A stretch of DNA of 53,587 bases, from NCBI GenBank assembly GCA_032718475.1, contig JAUCBJ010004173.1:1-53587 (forward strand). The letters are read 5' to 3'. The DNA comes from Nemertoderma westbladi. Its lineage: Eukaryota > Xenacoelomorpha > Nemertodermatida > Nemertodermatidae. Shown in pieces: positions 11,801 through 22,088 of the stretch (positions are counted from its first letter, which is position 1; the number at the start of each line of letters is the position of its first letter). A program made the translations under genes and the position numbers. The notes under the pieces were generated by a model, which was not told the DNA's origin, ran no database searches, and saw only the letters and a list, made by a program, of their open reading frames with translations.

Positions 11801-13303
11801 TTATTTGAAGTCCTTGTCCATTTCAGAGTCACTTACGTTGATATTTGAAAACAATGACTTTCTTCTCTTTAATAACTCTATGTTCTCGCCGACACCAATG
11901 AGAAAGCTCTCCACAGTGCGCTGTTGGTTGGTAATCTCAGTGCAGAGCGTTTTTATGCGTCTATCAAATGTTTTAGATTCTAAAGTTTCTCGACGTGGCT
12001 CTAGCTGTCCAACTGCGGCCCGAGCAAGTTGACATTGGACATCAGCATCTTTCGCTTTTAGAGCATCAATAAGTTTCCACACAGAAGGGTGCTTACTTCC
12101 TATAATGGTAGAAATATCACGATTAACAGCCTCGGAAGCATTGTTAGTTCTGCCAAAGTCATTTAATGTGGCTGCATGAACATTCCACTTCTCAACTGCA
12201 AATAAGGGTCCCGCAGAACGTATCTTCGAGACAAGGCCATTGCTGTCGCTACGAATACGTCGAGGTCCACTCAGATAGGTTCGGTCGAAGTAGGTTAACA
12301 GTTCGGCGCCTTCCCTGGGGGCAATGTCTTGTATTATGCGGAACCCATCTTTCACTTTATCTGTTGGCAGCAAAGCAAGTGAAGAAATCTTGGAGGCCCA
12401 TAACCTAAACTCCAAATTGGACTGATAGTGAGATTTCAATCCAAGCTCTTGAATGCGCTTGTTAATCGCTTGCCGGAGATGGAAGTAACAGAAAACAAAC
12501 GTCACACTGTCGCCGAAAGCCGCAATGATTGCGTTGTGTGCCGCCTTCTCAAAGTCCACGTGGACAACCGAAGGTGAAGCCCCTTGCATGGCGATCACAT
12601 TGAATAACTCCGAGTAAGTAGTTTCTGTTTTGCGTTCGAGAAATGCATAAAGCAGTGGCAGCATACGAGTGTACACCTTGGCACAGACTATATATAACTG
12701 GTAAAACGGTTTGGGAGCGATTGCAAATGTGCCATCAACTCCCCATTCTGACGAACTACGTAGAAATTTCATAGATTCATCGGTCCAGAATACCACAATT
12801 CTCTCATCAGCATTGACACCATTGTCATATTGGAGGAACTTTCCTCCATTATCTGAAGTTATAAAATCTATGATGGAGTCACCATGGAATGAGAGTTCCT
12901 TTAGTGATTTCGGATCCGGGGGAAGGTAGCGTGATCTTACACGACGTATCTGCCGCAGCAGTGATGAACGTTGCGGCAAACTGGTGTGCAACTTTGAATC
13001 AAGATCCCGAAGTGAGGAACAATAGATTTGGGTGGGTTTGGTATGGGATGATGAGGCCTGGTCCGCTATTCTCTGTCGGAATGCTGACAATTCCACAATC
13101 GGAGAATCGATACAGTTATGGGGATTACTAGTAATGACTTCGGTTGAGTGTGGAGTCAATGTCTTTACGGAACCAACACAGTGGGGTCGTTTGGTACAAA
13201 CCCACATTTCAGACCCATCCTTGTTGGTTTTCCGTTTGGAATACATTTTGCCATCATGGCAAAGTTTAGAATTACCGTGTATAGTTTTTTGATACACGGC
13301 CAT
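11801..13303 (-). CDS. MULE transposase with N-terminal FLYWCH-like zinc finger
   Basis: The 500-residue ORF starts at ATG (13301-13303) and is uninterrupted. The N-terminal 65 residues have a FLYWCH-type pattern (YSKRKTNKDGSEMWVC, a second Cys in PHCVGS, and the pair in SNPHNC). The central region is a MULE transposase of the RNase H-like DDE fold: WGVDGTF with the first Asp, then PLLYAFLERKTETTY, then VVHVDFEKAAHNAI with the second Asp, then CYFHLRQAINKRIQ. The third acidic residue is probably the Glu of NNASEAVNRD. Cut-and-paste transposition is inferred. Being intact between intact ends, it may be autonomous or recently so. Confidence 0.92.
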   Translation of the reverse strand: MAVYQKTIHGNSKLCHDGKMYSKRKTNKDGSEMWVCTKRPHCVGSVKTLTPHSTEVITSNPHNCIDSPIVELSAFRQRIADQASSSHTKPTQIYCSSLRDLDSKLHTSLPQRSSLLRQIRRVRSRYLPPDPKSLKELSFHGDSIIDFITSDNGGKFLQYDNGVNADERIVVFWTDESMKFLRSSSEWGVDGTFAIAPKPFYQLYIVCAKVYTRMLPLLYAFLERKTETTYSELFNVIAMQGASPSVVHVDFEKAAHNAIIAAFGDSVTFVFCYFHLRQAINKRIQELGLKSHYQSNLEFRLWASKISSLALLPTDKVKDGFRIIQDIAPREGAELLTYFDRTYLSGPRRIRSDSNGLVSKIRSAGPLFAVEKWNVHAATLNDFGRTNNASEAVNRDISTIIGSKHPSVWKLIDALKAKDADVQCQLARAAVGQLEPRRETLESKTFDRRIKTLCTEITNQQRTVESFLIGVGENIELLKRRKSLFSNINVSDSEMDKDFK

Positions 13304-13436
13304 GGAGTTTTTTGATACAAGGAAGAATGTATTGGTACAATAACTAAAAATTAATTAATTAAAATGTAATTTACAAATTGAACATATAATCGAGATCGCT
13401 AAAATATTAAACTGTTACTACATGGATTTACAGTTG

Positions 13437-13509
13437 ATATTCATGATGCAGTGTCATTTGTTTGACCTCCTCTACATATTCATGATGCAGTGTCATTTGT
13501 TTGACCTCC
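13437..13509. repeat. Tandem 39-bp duplication upstream of the MULE ORF
   Basis: The segment ATATTCATGATGCAGTGTCA continued by TTTGTTTGACCTCC occurs twice, at 13437 and 13476. It lies about 135-200 bp upstream of the transposase ATG, so it may be a promoter element of the transposon. Confidence 0.85.
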
Positions 13510-13798
13510 ATTACACAATGCTATTAAAGTGAGAAATCCTGATTGGAGAAAGAAAGAAATGCTCTGAACTAATTAATCGTATAATGTACGTACAGTATTA
13601 TGATTATGGATCGCCTAGTTAATTATATTATTCAATAGGATAGAATTACAGTTAATTTACAACGTAAATAAGTTGGATACAACATGTCCGAAAATCGGGA
13701 TACAAAATGTCCTTTTGTAAGCTAAGAATAGGAAATTGGATACAACTTGTCTGGATACAACTTGTCTGGATACAACCTGTCCGTTTACCGTCTGTGTG

Positions 13799-14804
13799 AA
13801 GAAAGGATTTTTATGGATGCTCATTTTTATACATTTTAAATCATGTTCTACTGTTCTATATCGAATATAAGTGAATGTTATTAACAGGTGCACACAGTCA
13901 GACAGTATTAATTATACATTTAAATCTAATTAAAGTTTATTGGAAGTTATCTCATGCAAGGATGTGAATGTGAAATATCATTAATCCATCTTTGACTATA
14001 AGTCGACTGAAGCAAACTTAGTCACCGTCTGTTTCCGTTGAGTTTTACTGAACACTGTCGCCATTTTCTTTGGTCATTTTAGTGCCTTCCCCTTCTATTG
14101 AGCTCCATATTGGATTACAGTACACGTTAAACAATTATTTACTTAAAGTAGCTAGTCCCGTCCCGTGGATTATAACTGGATTATAAAGCAGCACTCATTA
14201 ATATAAATGGAAATAATACATTTTGTAATACGGTAATTGAAGTTGTTTCCATGTCACTGATTACTCTGCAGCGTTCCGTCCTATAGGCCGCAACGCTGCA
14301 AAGTCTGAAAGTAGTGCTTTGCAGCGTTATACGAGTAATTCACCAGAACGCTGTAAGTTGACATACAGTATGTAACAAAATCAGTAACGTGTCTATGTCA
14401 GTATGTACTACTACAGTACTACTGTGCATGTGCAATGAACCAAAGTCACAAGTCAAGTCAGAATTCATGTGATGAGAGCTCGTATTTAATGTTTAGGGCA
14501 TAGATAAGGCTAAAACTGCTTGTGGTACCCAACCCATATAACAAAAATAAATAAAACCAATAATTAAACGGAATAAGTTCATTAAGTAGATTGCAAGTAA
14601 GTAAGTAAATACTGGTCCGGTATGTAAGTGAATGTATCCTACTGATAGGTATATGTGTAGTCTAATGTAAACAATAAAAGAAATAAAGTAATGTATAAAA
14701 ATGTAAAATAATGTATAATAAGAAAAACAATATGTGAATCGAGATAATGAGAAGATCACAATAATTAATTGAACATATGAATGTGTAAAAATCTTTATAA
14801 ATTA
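13799..14804. other. Non-coding intronic DNA
   Basis: Mostly AT-rich. Three GCAGCGTT/AACGCTGC words cluster at about 14270-14350, in both orientations. No gene is recognised. The segment 14490-14800 may be the 3' untranslated part of the LINE remnant that follows. Confidence 0.4.
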
Positions 14805-14960
14805 TAAGTTAGAACCATGAAGGGGTAAATTTCAAAGGATGGCCCTTTAAAATGGTCGCTCAGCCTTGATTTGAAAGAGTTTATGGTGGGTGCGGTAACC
14901 ACAACTGTGAGATAGTGAGTTCCATGTATCAACGACCATAAAGTATATTTCTTTCCACCA
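14805..14960 (-). pseudogene. LINE reverse-transcriptase C-terminal remnant
   Basis: Read on the minus strand, the translation shows VVDTWNSLSHS and, after one frameshift, VVVTAPTINSFKSRLSDHF. This is the characteristic C-terminal tail of CR1/Jockey-group LINE ORF2 proteins (a W-N-x-L-P ... S-V-x-x-F-K pattern). Only about 50 codons remain. Confidence 0.65.
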
Positions 14961-15339
14961 ATGTTTATCAATACATTAGTATATTAACTGTATATAGCAT
15001 AGTATTATACTGTAGCACGGTTCAATAATAAAACTGAACATTTCTATTTTTTGTGCTTGTACTCGTATACTAGTATACAGTATACAGTACTAGTATTTTT
15101 TGTGCTTGTACTACAGTATACACGTAGACGTGTTGAATATTATTATGGCCCGTAATAATTTATTTATTGTAATTCTGATTGGGTTTCTATATTTTTTGCA
15201 ACAATTCCTCCATAGGACTACTACTGTACTCCATATACAATTTATGGGTGTATAAGAGTGAATATAGCATTTTCAAGGTACTGTAGAGTATTACGAATAC
15301 TACTGCACCCTACCAAGACTGAATAACATTCTGCGTTTG

Positions 15340-15560
15340 TCTCCATCTGATCTTTAGGGCTCCCCTTCCCTTAGTAGTCTTGTATAGCCTCCATCAATTC
15401 GTTGTTCAAATGATTTTGTCAGTGTCCAGGTCTCACACCCATAAAAGTATACTTTCCACTGTGACTCGAAATAACTTAGTCTTCAGGTGTCTGGAGCGGT
15501 CTGATTTCCAGATGGGATCCATTTATGATAGAGCTACAGTACCAATGCCTTTGCTTTCCT
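15340..15560 (-). pseudogene. RTE-like LINE remnant
   Basis: On the minus strand, fragments read WKSDRSRHLKTKLFRVTVES, then, after a frameshift, a YGCETWTLTKSFEQRI-like segment. That corresponds to the post-reverse-transcriptase region of RTE-type elements. Stops and frameshifts show it is dead. The intervals on either side (14961-15339 and 15561 onward) show nothing else. Confidence 0.65.
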
Positions 15561-17070
15561 AATTTCTACGCCAGCTAAAGGTAGTACAGTACCACATTAC
15601 TGCCATAGTGGTAGCAGGATCTGGGGACCTTGACCCGACAATAATATGGGCTTGGGTAATATGCCTACTGTACAATATTTGGGCGAAGTTCGTCAAGTGA
15701 TGGTATTCATAGTTAGTTGGACTGTGTACAGTATAATATAGTTTAAAGTAATACAAACACACTCTTGTAGTGTGTTTGTATCTGCGACACGTTAATGTCT
15801 TTGTTTAATTATTAATTTTTTTCGCATTTACTAGTATGGTCGTTCCTTTATACCCAAAAGCATAAAAACACAATATTTGTTATCCTCATAAAATTCATAA
15901 ATCACAAACAGCGGAGTTGTTTGTTAACCTGACATGTTATTCCACGCCTTTGGTATCTCGTAACTTCGCTTAATTAAGGAAATATGTTATGGGTTCGACT
16001 TTGACTACAAAATGAGGATTATATGTTTAGCTAGCTACAATTTCTATCTGTGCTGTAGAGCATAAGATTCGGATGGGGAGCCCAGGGGGACTGAAGTGTC
16101 CGTTCAGAGTATTCTTCTATAATATTTATGATTAATGGCCTGTGGGTGGGTGTGTACCAAACGTACAGTAGTCGACTCAGCAACACGTATTGGGTGCGTT
16201 TTGTAAAGCAAGACGATAAATGTCAGGGGAGTTTCTTCGAAATTTGTGAAAGGAAACTCTTTCATTTTCTCTAGTCTCTGCGCCTTTAGGCGTCTTTGCT
16301 GCCTACTGTAGAGTACTTACATATACCGGCGTAAGGGGGTATTTGTTGCTTGTAATAGATGTGTCGAAGCAGTTGTATTTCATATCCTTTTTATGGGATA
16401 CACATACTGTATGTCATTGAGGAAAGGTCAGCGGGTAGCGACGAAGCTGTGAACTTTGGTATGATACGCCTACACATACACTACAGTAGGAGAAGCATCA
16501 AGGTGACATTTCCATTGAAGACAAGATGTCATGCTGTTCCCAAAGTAGACATCCGCTCCCACGACAATGCTACCAATATATTATTTACATTTTCGAGACA
16601 TATTTTCTATTTTTTGGAGAAAATAGTCCACTCGTCGTTACCACTCAGACCGTTCGAAAATGTTTAAATATAATAAGAACCGTGTCGGTGGCGGAGATAG
16701 GCTCGCTCTGTAAATTATACACCTCGCGGTCAGCTGAATATAAAACGCTGTTTTATTTCCATGTTTAAAGTGTTTATTCATTCGGAACTTGTCGCATTAA
16801 TCTCAATACAATTCAATCTGGATGTATGCCACACCTCTCCTTTAAATAATTGTTTTAAATTATATTTAATTAACAAAATAAATTATACACATGGGGTAAA
16901 CTTCTGTAACTATATTACAAGCACCAATTTTATAAATTCAATTATAATAAATAAAAATACTGTAATTAAAACATTAATAAACAATATGCCTATTGTAAAA
17001 AGGACAATATTTATGTCCTTTATTTACTGTATATGCTCATCATTATTGATCTCTATTGATTTGCTTTGAT
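15561..17070. other. Non-coding intronic DNA
   Basis: AT-rich, no recognisable protein family in either strand, no clear repeat structure. Short ORFs present have no family features. Confidence 0.45.
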
Positions 17071-17283
17071 TTAATGCCCGTTTCCTCGCAGCTTTTTTTT
17101 GAGCTTTATTTCTAGCTTTTTTTAGCTTTTTTTACGCGTTATTAAAAGCTTTTTTTTAGCTTTATTCTATATTTTAGGTTTTAGCATTCGAAAATTCTCA
17201 GATTTATCTTGAAGCAATTAATTTCTAGAAATTGTTTTAACTAAAAAAAGCTTGAAAAAAAGCAGCGCGGAAACGGGCCTTAA
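17071..17283. mobile_element. piggyBac-type MITE with TTAA ends, 213 bp
   Basis: The left end reads TTAATGCCCGTTTCCTCGCA. The right end, read inward, is TTAAGGCCCGTTTCCGCGCT. Both are bounded by TTAA, the piggyBac target. The interior is dominated by AGCTTTTTTT blocks in both orientations, so the transcript would fold on itself. There is no ORF. Confidence 0.82.
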
Positions 17284-18143
17284 GTCCAGACTCCATTCAA
17301 TGCAACATTGTTGCAGCAACATTGTTGTAGCAACTTGTTGTGCAGTTATTTCGTGAGATGTTCCTGTAACATGTTGCTGTGGGGTTTTTGTATCTCCTTA
17401 ATTAAAAATTTTTGTATTTATTTAAAAAATAACAATTTACAGTAGGCTATATCTTATTTATTATAGATACACCCTATATCTTTTAACATTAAACTGATTG
17501 AACTACTGTAGTTGAACTTCAATGGCGATTGCTTTATTTGGTTGTTCGTAATAAAATGCGAAAATATTTGCAGCAATTATCCCCGGCACATATTGATGTT
17601 AATTATTTCACAGTTTTTTCTATGAGATACCGCCTAACAGTAATTATTGTTATTTTTGAATGAAATGTAGAGAATCTGCTTTTTATAAGCACTTTTCGTG
17701 GCACTTTTATTTGATCGAATTTCCAAAAAGTGTACAGTAGTAGTTCTTTATCTTGTTTTCACATTGTGATATTCGTGATTAGAGACACCTTGTGTCTGGA
17801 CAATTCGGTATCCAGTCTGAAAATCTGTAACCAGCGTAAGTTCATAGTTTATTATTCAATTATTCCTGATAGAAACTTCCGCTACTACAACCTGCTCCTT
17901 TGAATTAATTCAGCAATTAGTAAAGGAAAAGGCAGATTTTACACAAGTGGTCCGGACAAAAGTGGTCGTGATGTACTGTAGGAATCGCCAGCAGTGAACC
18001 CTGTGATGTGAATAAATAAAACCACATAAAGAGTAAATATTGTAGTTATCTAAGAAAATTACACATAGTGTATAAATCCAAAACCAATTCGAAGTGATGA
18101 TTTGATTAGTACGAGATTTCCGTGTACAGTATGTGGTTTTACT
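17284..18143. other. Non-coding intronic DNA
   Basis: A short palindromic cluster CAACATTGTTG / GCAACATTGTTG lies at about 17300-17335, resembling the ends of another small inverted-repeat element. The rest is AT-rich without a gene. Confidence 0.4.
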
Positions 18144-18821
18144 TTAATTGTCGAAAAATCCACCAACAACAACAACCATCGCTGCCACAATTATGGCACC
18201 GAAGGAGCACAATATATTCGCGCCATCTGAACCAACTGCCGTGGTCGTCGTTTCCCGAGCTGCTGTCGTCGTTACCACTTTAACCCTGGGGTCATCCTCC
18301 CATGTGGTCACACAGTAACCATCACAACATCCCCACTGGCAGGTCCTCTCCTGAGAGACCACATGCGCTGACAATATAGTCGGAACTATGTCAACCCCCT
18401 CGGTATTTATGGTCCCGTTGTTCCAATCCTCTGTGCATTCCTCTTCCGTCTTCGCATGTATTTCTTGGCACTCAGTGGCGTTGTGCTCACATTGAATCCA
18501 GAGGAACTCGAAGGTCACTTCCTTACCTTCTATTGGTAACTGAGGTGACCCTTTAGCCACTGCGGTGTAAAGAAGGGACAGCTCTGAGCATATTGCGCAA
18601 CCGGTTTCGCTTACGGGGTTACCGATGTTCTTCAACTGAGGATTGTTCTGATCCATTTGCAACATGTTTTGCGTGAATTCTTCTACTGTGGCTATGGTTT
18701 CTTCATCTTCTGCGTAGATATTGAGAGTGTGACCGGTTTTACATGTCAAACCTTTGATATCGCGTATCTGATGTGACAGAAGAAGCACACAAAGTATTTG
18801 GGAAATCTTTGAAAGTCCCAT
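18144..18821 (-). CDS. Predicted secreted GPI-anchored Cys-rich protein
   Basis: 225-residue single-exon ORF from ATG 18819-18821. Residues 1-24 form a signal peptide (hydrophobic ILCVLLL). The ectodomain has ten cysteines, with clusters TGCAIC and WGCCDGYC, and two possible N-glycosylation sites (NAT, NGT). A Thr/Ala stalk (VVTTTAARETTTTAV) follows. The C-terminus is a hydrophobic tail (FGAIIVAAMVVVVGG) after small residues, as in a GPI-attachment signal; a single-pass anchor is the alternative. I do not recognise the family. Ten cysteines suggest five disulfides, as in some Ly6/uPAR-type proteins, but the spacing does not clearly fit. It is nested antisense in the sphingomyelinase intron. 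Confidence 0.72.
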   Translation of the reverse strand: MGLSKISQILCVLLLSHQIRDIKGLTCKTGHTLNIYAEDEETIATVEEFTQNMLQMDQNNPQLKNIGNPVSETGCAICSELSLLYTAVAKGSPQLPIEGKEVTFEFLWIQCEHNATECQEIHAKTEEECTEDWNNGTINTEGVDIVPTILSAHVVSQERTCQWGCCDGYCVTTWEDDPRVKVVTTTAARETTTTAVGSDGANILCSFGAIIVAAMVVVVGGFFDN

Positions 18822-19420
18822 TTGATATCAGAACGGAATGGAAATACTGTATCAGTTTCAGCAAGCGAAGCAAAATGGAATTACTACAGTAGTTACTAAT
18901 GTACAATATTTGCACGACATCTGTACGCCCGTCACTGGGGCCAAACTGCATCAACCTTTCATGGAGAAGGCTCTCGCCCCGCTTAAGTCTTGGAAAATTA
19001 AATTTAAAGTGTGTTGTGATAAATGGTGATGTATCATACAGTATATAATTACATTGTTTCTTACGTTACGTCCCACAATGTTGGGGAACATGTGGCATTT
19101 TTCCCACGAAGATATGTTCCCCTACACCAGCACTGTGCTTCTGTACAATCTCCAGTTCGCTTCTCACTAAAGCAGAAATCTATAGATCAATATTCTGCTG
19201 TACAGTAGTTGATTATGACAATGTCATAATGTAACCTCTACCTTCTACAGTACCATACCGCTATACAGTATTTGCATATATTGTGTTTTGTTCATACTTA
19301 ATGAAAAATAGATGGAATTGTTCGGGTATATTATGTCTAATTAATACGCGCAAAATCGCTCAAAGGTCTTCGTCTACTAACGCATGAACCTACATAATGC
19401 AGTACCAAAATAAATTCACC
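18822..19420. other. Non-coding intronic DNA
   Basis: Upstream flank of the GPI-protein gene and AT-rich DNA. No promoter element or gene can be supported. Confidence 0.4.
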
Positions 19421-19490
19421 GGCAACAGGAATTGAACACGGTACCTAGAGATTCAAAGTCCAACGCTCTACCAACTTCGCCACTGCGCCG
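19421..19490 (-). pseudogene. tRNA-derived sequence (SINE head or tRNA pseudogene)
   Basis: On the minus strand it starts GGCGCAGTGGCGAAGTTGG and continues TAGAGCG, an A-box-like D-arm. It then has an anticodon-loop-like CTTTGAA (TTG anticodon, as in a Gln tRNA) and a B-box-like GTGTTCAATTCC. The anticodon stem does not pair, so it is not a working tRNA. A SINE with this tRNA head is the likely origin. Confidence 0.6.
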
Positions 19491-20054
19491 TATGAAGACT
19501 TATAAAGCTAAAACCTATCTGGAAAGTACATAACACCAACAACAACAACAATGGAGTGAATACTAGAGGTCTCGCTACGCGGACCTAAACGTACAGTATG
19601 TTGAATCAAAAATATAGCCAGTGACTCCGCACTTTTCATTTTCAGTGTTCTCGTTAAATTGCTCTGGCTGTGCTAATTTTTGTATTATTATTATTATGTT
19701 GTTATAATGATTTAGACCAAGTGAATGGGCAATACACATCAAGGAATAAAAATAAAGTAAATATTTATATTTATATTTATAATATCTACAATACTGTAAG
19801 CAAGAAAAATACTGTATGCAGGCCTAGTGGAAGAAACAAGAAAATTATATAATGTGTTGTCATGCAAAATAAATATTACGTGCAATAAATATTTATAAAA
19901 CATGCGGTCATCGTTTACCTACAAAGTTACTAAAAGGAAGTCAAGGAAGTTGTTGAGTTGAGATTCAATGCGCATGTTGCTACAGTAGAAGTTTATTTGG
20001 ATGCCAGCCACATACAGTACTGTAGATAATTTTCTGGAAGGTATAATTACAGAG
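19491..20054. other. Non-coding intronic DNA
   Basis: AT-rich. Short ACAACAACA and TTATTTATA microsatellite-like runs at about 19530 and 19765. No gene. Confidence 0.4.
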
Positions 20055-20407
20055 CAACACGACCGAACACTGTCGAACACACCCAACTCACACCCCAAAA
20101 ACTGCTGAACACAATCGAACACAGTCGAACAGTGTCTTATCTCTTGTACACCGGTACCTGCCAGGGTAGATACCAATCCATCAGCTGATCTGATAAGAAA
20201 TGAATATTTAATTTCGCGACAATTTTGTTCAAAAATTTCAGGGATTTACTTATAATAGAAAAGCAACGCGTGGCTAATTTTATCTAAAAGTGTTGTGTGT
20301 TTATGGGTGTTATGTTTTTGTGCTCTTTCGATTTTCGACGGTGTTCGATTGTGTTTGGCAGTTGGGGGGTGTGTTTGTGTGTGTTCAACTGTGTTCGGTC
20401 GTGTTTA
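20055..20407. mobile_element. MITE with 75-bp inverted repeats rich in GAACAC
   Basis: The left arm 20056-20130 (AACACGACCGAACAC...) and right arm 20335-20407 (...GTTCGGTCGTGTT) are imperfect inverted copies. Both are built from CGAACAC words that themselves recur. There is no ORF and no clear target duplication. Confidence 0.75.
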
Positions 20408-21436
20408 ATGTCGTAAAATGTAGATGATAGAGGGACCAGAATAAGTTCAAGAGGCGGGCCATTAGAACAACCTTGTTAAAATAATCTCTCCTATAAGGTA
20501 CGGAGAACGCCACACTAACATCCAAGGATGGACAATCCATAATCCAACCCTTTTATCTCCCCCAGAAGAAGCTAGGTCCAAATTGCATTGTACCGTTGCG
20601 TTTGCGTAAACACTAACGTCTTATGATCGAGTATAAAACCAATATACTGTATAATGACAATAGATGAGCAATAATCCCAGATATAACATTCAATGTAGAG
20701 AGGAGTGAAAAAAGGTATGATCGGATGATTAGTAAGGAGTACCTTCTCACTTCCTATGCAAGTGAAGTGAGCAAACAATGCATAGTGTATTACACAGGAC
20801 AAATCATTGTGTATTACTGTAATACTAATGGAGCCCAACGGGATGTACAATACAATCATATTGGTCAATGTTATTACTACAGTAAGGTGAGAGACTATGA
20901 ACTACAGTATTGGTAAAATGGCTCCTTACAGCCGCGCTCGGAATGTGATGAGGACGATAGAGGTGTGAACAATAAGATAGTCAGATGTTGTCAATATTGA
21001 TTATATTAGCGGTGATTTATTGGTGTACTGTATATTCAGTATGTGTGTACGTAGATTCGATCATCTTACTATCGCCGGTTCCATAAGGACCTTGATGGGT
21101 ATTTACCTATTAGTTATATTATTGGTTAAGTATTTACGCTATCCTCAACCTCAACTGAGATAGTTTGATCATATAAGGAAGGTATCGAATCAAATATACA
21201 AAGCAATAATAAATCTTTTCTTTCCATTGACACTCGTCTATTATCCATACCAAACACTCGACTGGATTTACCCACGCTAGGACCCCTGGTCGAGACCAGA
21301 GTGAGCTTGATTGTGAGGAGGAGTTACAGTAGATATTATCAGATGCGTAGACCTACTGTACACAAACTTGAATCGTTGAAAGATTCCGAACTACTGTATT
21401 TAGAACAGACGGTATCTACTCACACGTCTAAAGTGT
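20408..21436. other. Non-coding intronic DNA
   Basis: AT-rich with many TACTGTA/TACAGTA words. No gene or defined repeat. Confidence 0.4.
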
Positions 21437-21722
21437 TTAAGGCCCGTTAACATCCAACGGAACACGGTACACAGATGACTGTGAACGATCTAACAGGTAC
21501 AGTAGTTGTGCGCTAAACCGCGCGGTTTACCGCAGCCCATTTAAACAATAAAGTAATTAATGTAATTTCCTGCTGAATTCACAGTCCACAAAGATAGAAA
21601 AGCAGTTACCGCAACAGTGCCGTTGGATGTGAACGGGCTCCGGGTAGTATACCGCTTGCTTACCGCTTTAATACCGCCAGACTACTTCACCGCTCACGCA
21701 CCGTTGGATGTGAACGGGCGCT
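21437..21722. mobile_element. MITE with GCCCGTTMACATCCAACGG ends
   Basis: The left end reads TTAAGGCCCGTTAACATC, with CCAACGG following. The right end read inward is GCCCGTTCACATCCAACGG, and a second inverted copy occurs internally at about 21628-21648. The left boundary is TTAA; the right boundary is degenerate (CTTTAG). Probably a piggyBac-like family related in its ends to the element at 17071. Confidence 0.7.
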
Positions 21723-21904
21723 TTAGGGACTATAAAGTAAATTACAAGTATTTCGATTCAACACTTTACATCCCGGAGAGGTAATAATCCTACATTATAT
21801 CCCGCCAGGTTATAAAGAACAATCTTATATCTGACAACTTCTAAAAATACGTTCTGGAACACGCTTCCAGAACATTTGTAAATTATATACTACAGTATAT
21901 GCGG

Positions 21905-22088
21905 AAGTGCAATAATGGTATTGTGTCAACATATTTGCGTTTATCACTAATTACCTATATTGCAATTTTGCAAACTGATACTGTAGCAAAAAAAATTATA
22001 AAAGCTTTTTTATTCACATCTTTAGTTGTTCGAAATAAACTATAGGACTAAATTTATTTATACCGAATTAAATATTTAAGATTTCTTA
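21905..22088 (+). repeat. Dispersed repeat, copy A
   Basis: Shares order and wording with 42343-42530: CAACATNTTTGCGTTTATC, AAAAGCTTTTTTATTCACAT, TTTAGTTGTKCGAAATAAAC and GATTAAATATTT-like segments. Both copies are in the same orientation and about 80% alike by eye. Nature unknown. Confidence 0.72.

Larger units (their letters stand above)
11492..13789 (-). mobile_element. Mutator-like transposon with tandem-repeat inverted ends
   Basis: Complete element of about 2.3 kb. The ends are inverted: GGTTACAGGACAAGTTG on the left, and GGTAAACGGACAGGTTG read inward from the right. An 8-9-bp target duplication GTCTGTGTG (11484-11492 and 13790-13798) is typical of Mutator elements. The inverted ends are built of a 15-bp unit GACAAGTTGTATCCA, about five units on the left and three on the right, and further inverted similarity extends to about 11620 and 13668. 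It encodes one transposase in minus orientation. Confidence 0.92.

Noticed and set aside
16359-17069. Chain of ORFs of 80-102 codons
   Set aside because: AT-rich, no motifs, no splice or composition support.
19421-19490. Functional tRNA-Gln gene
   Set aside because: The anticodon stem does not pair and the B-box is imperfect, so a SINE head or pseudogene is more likely.
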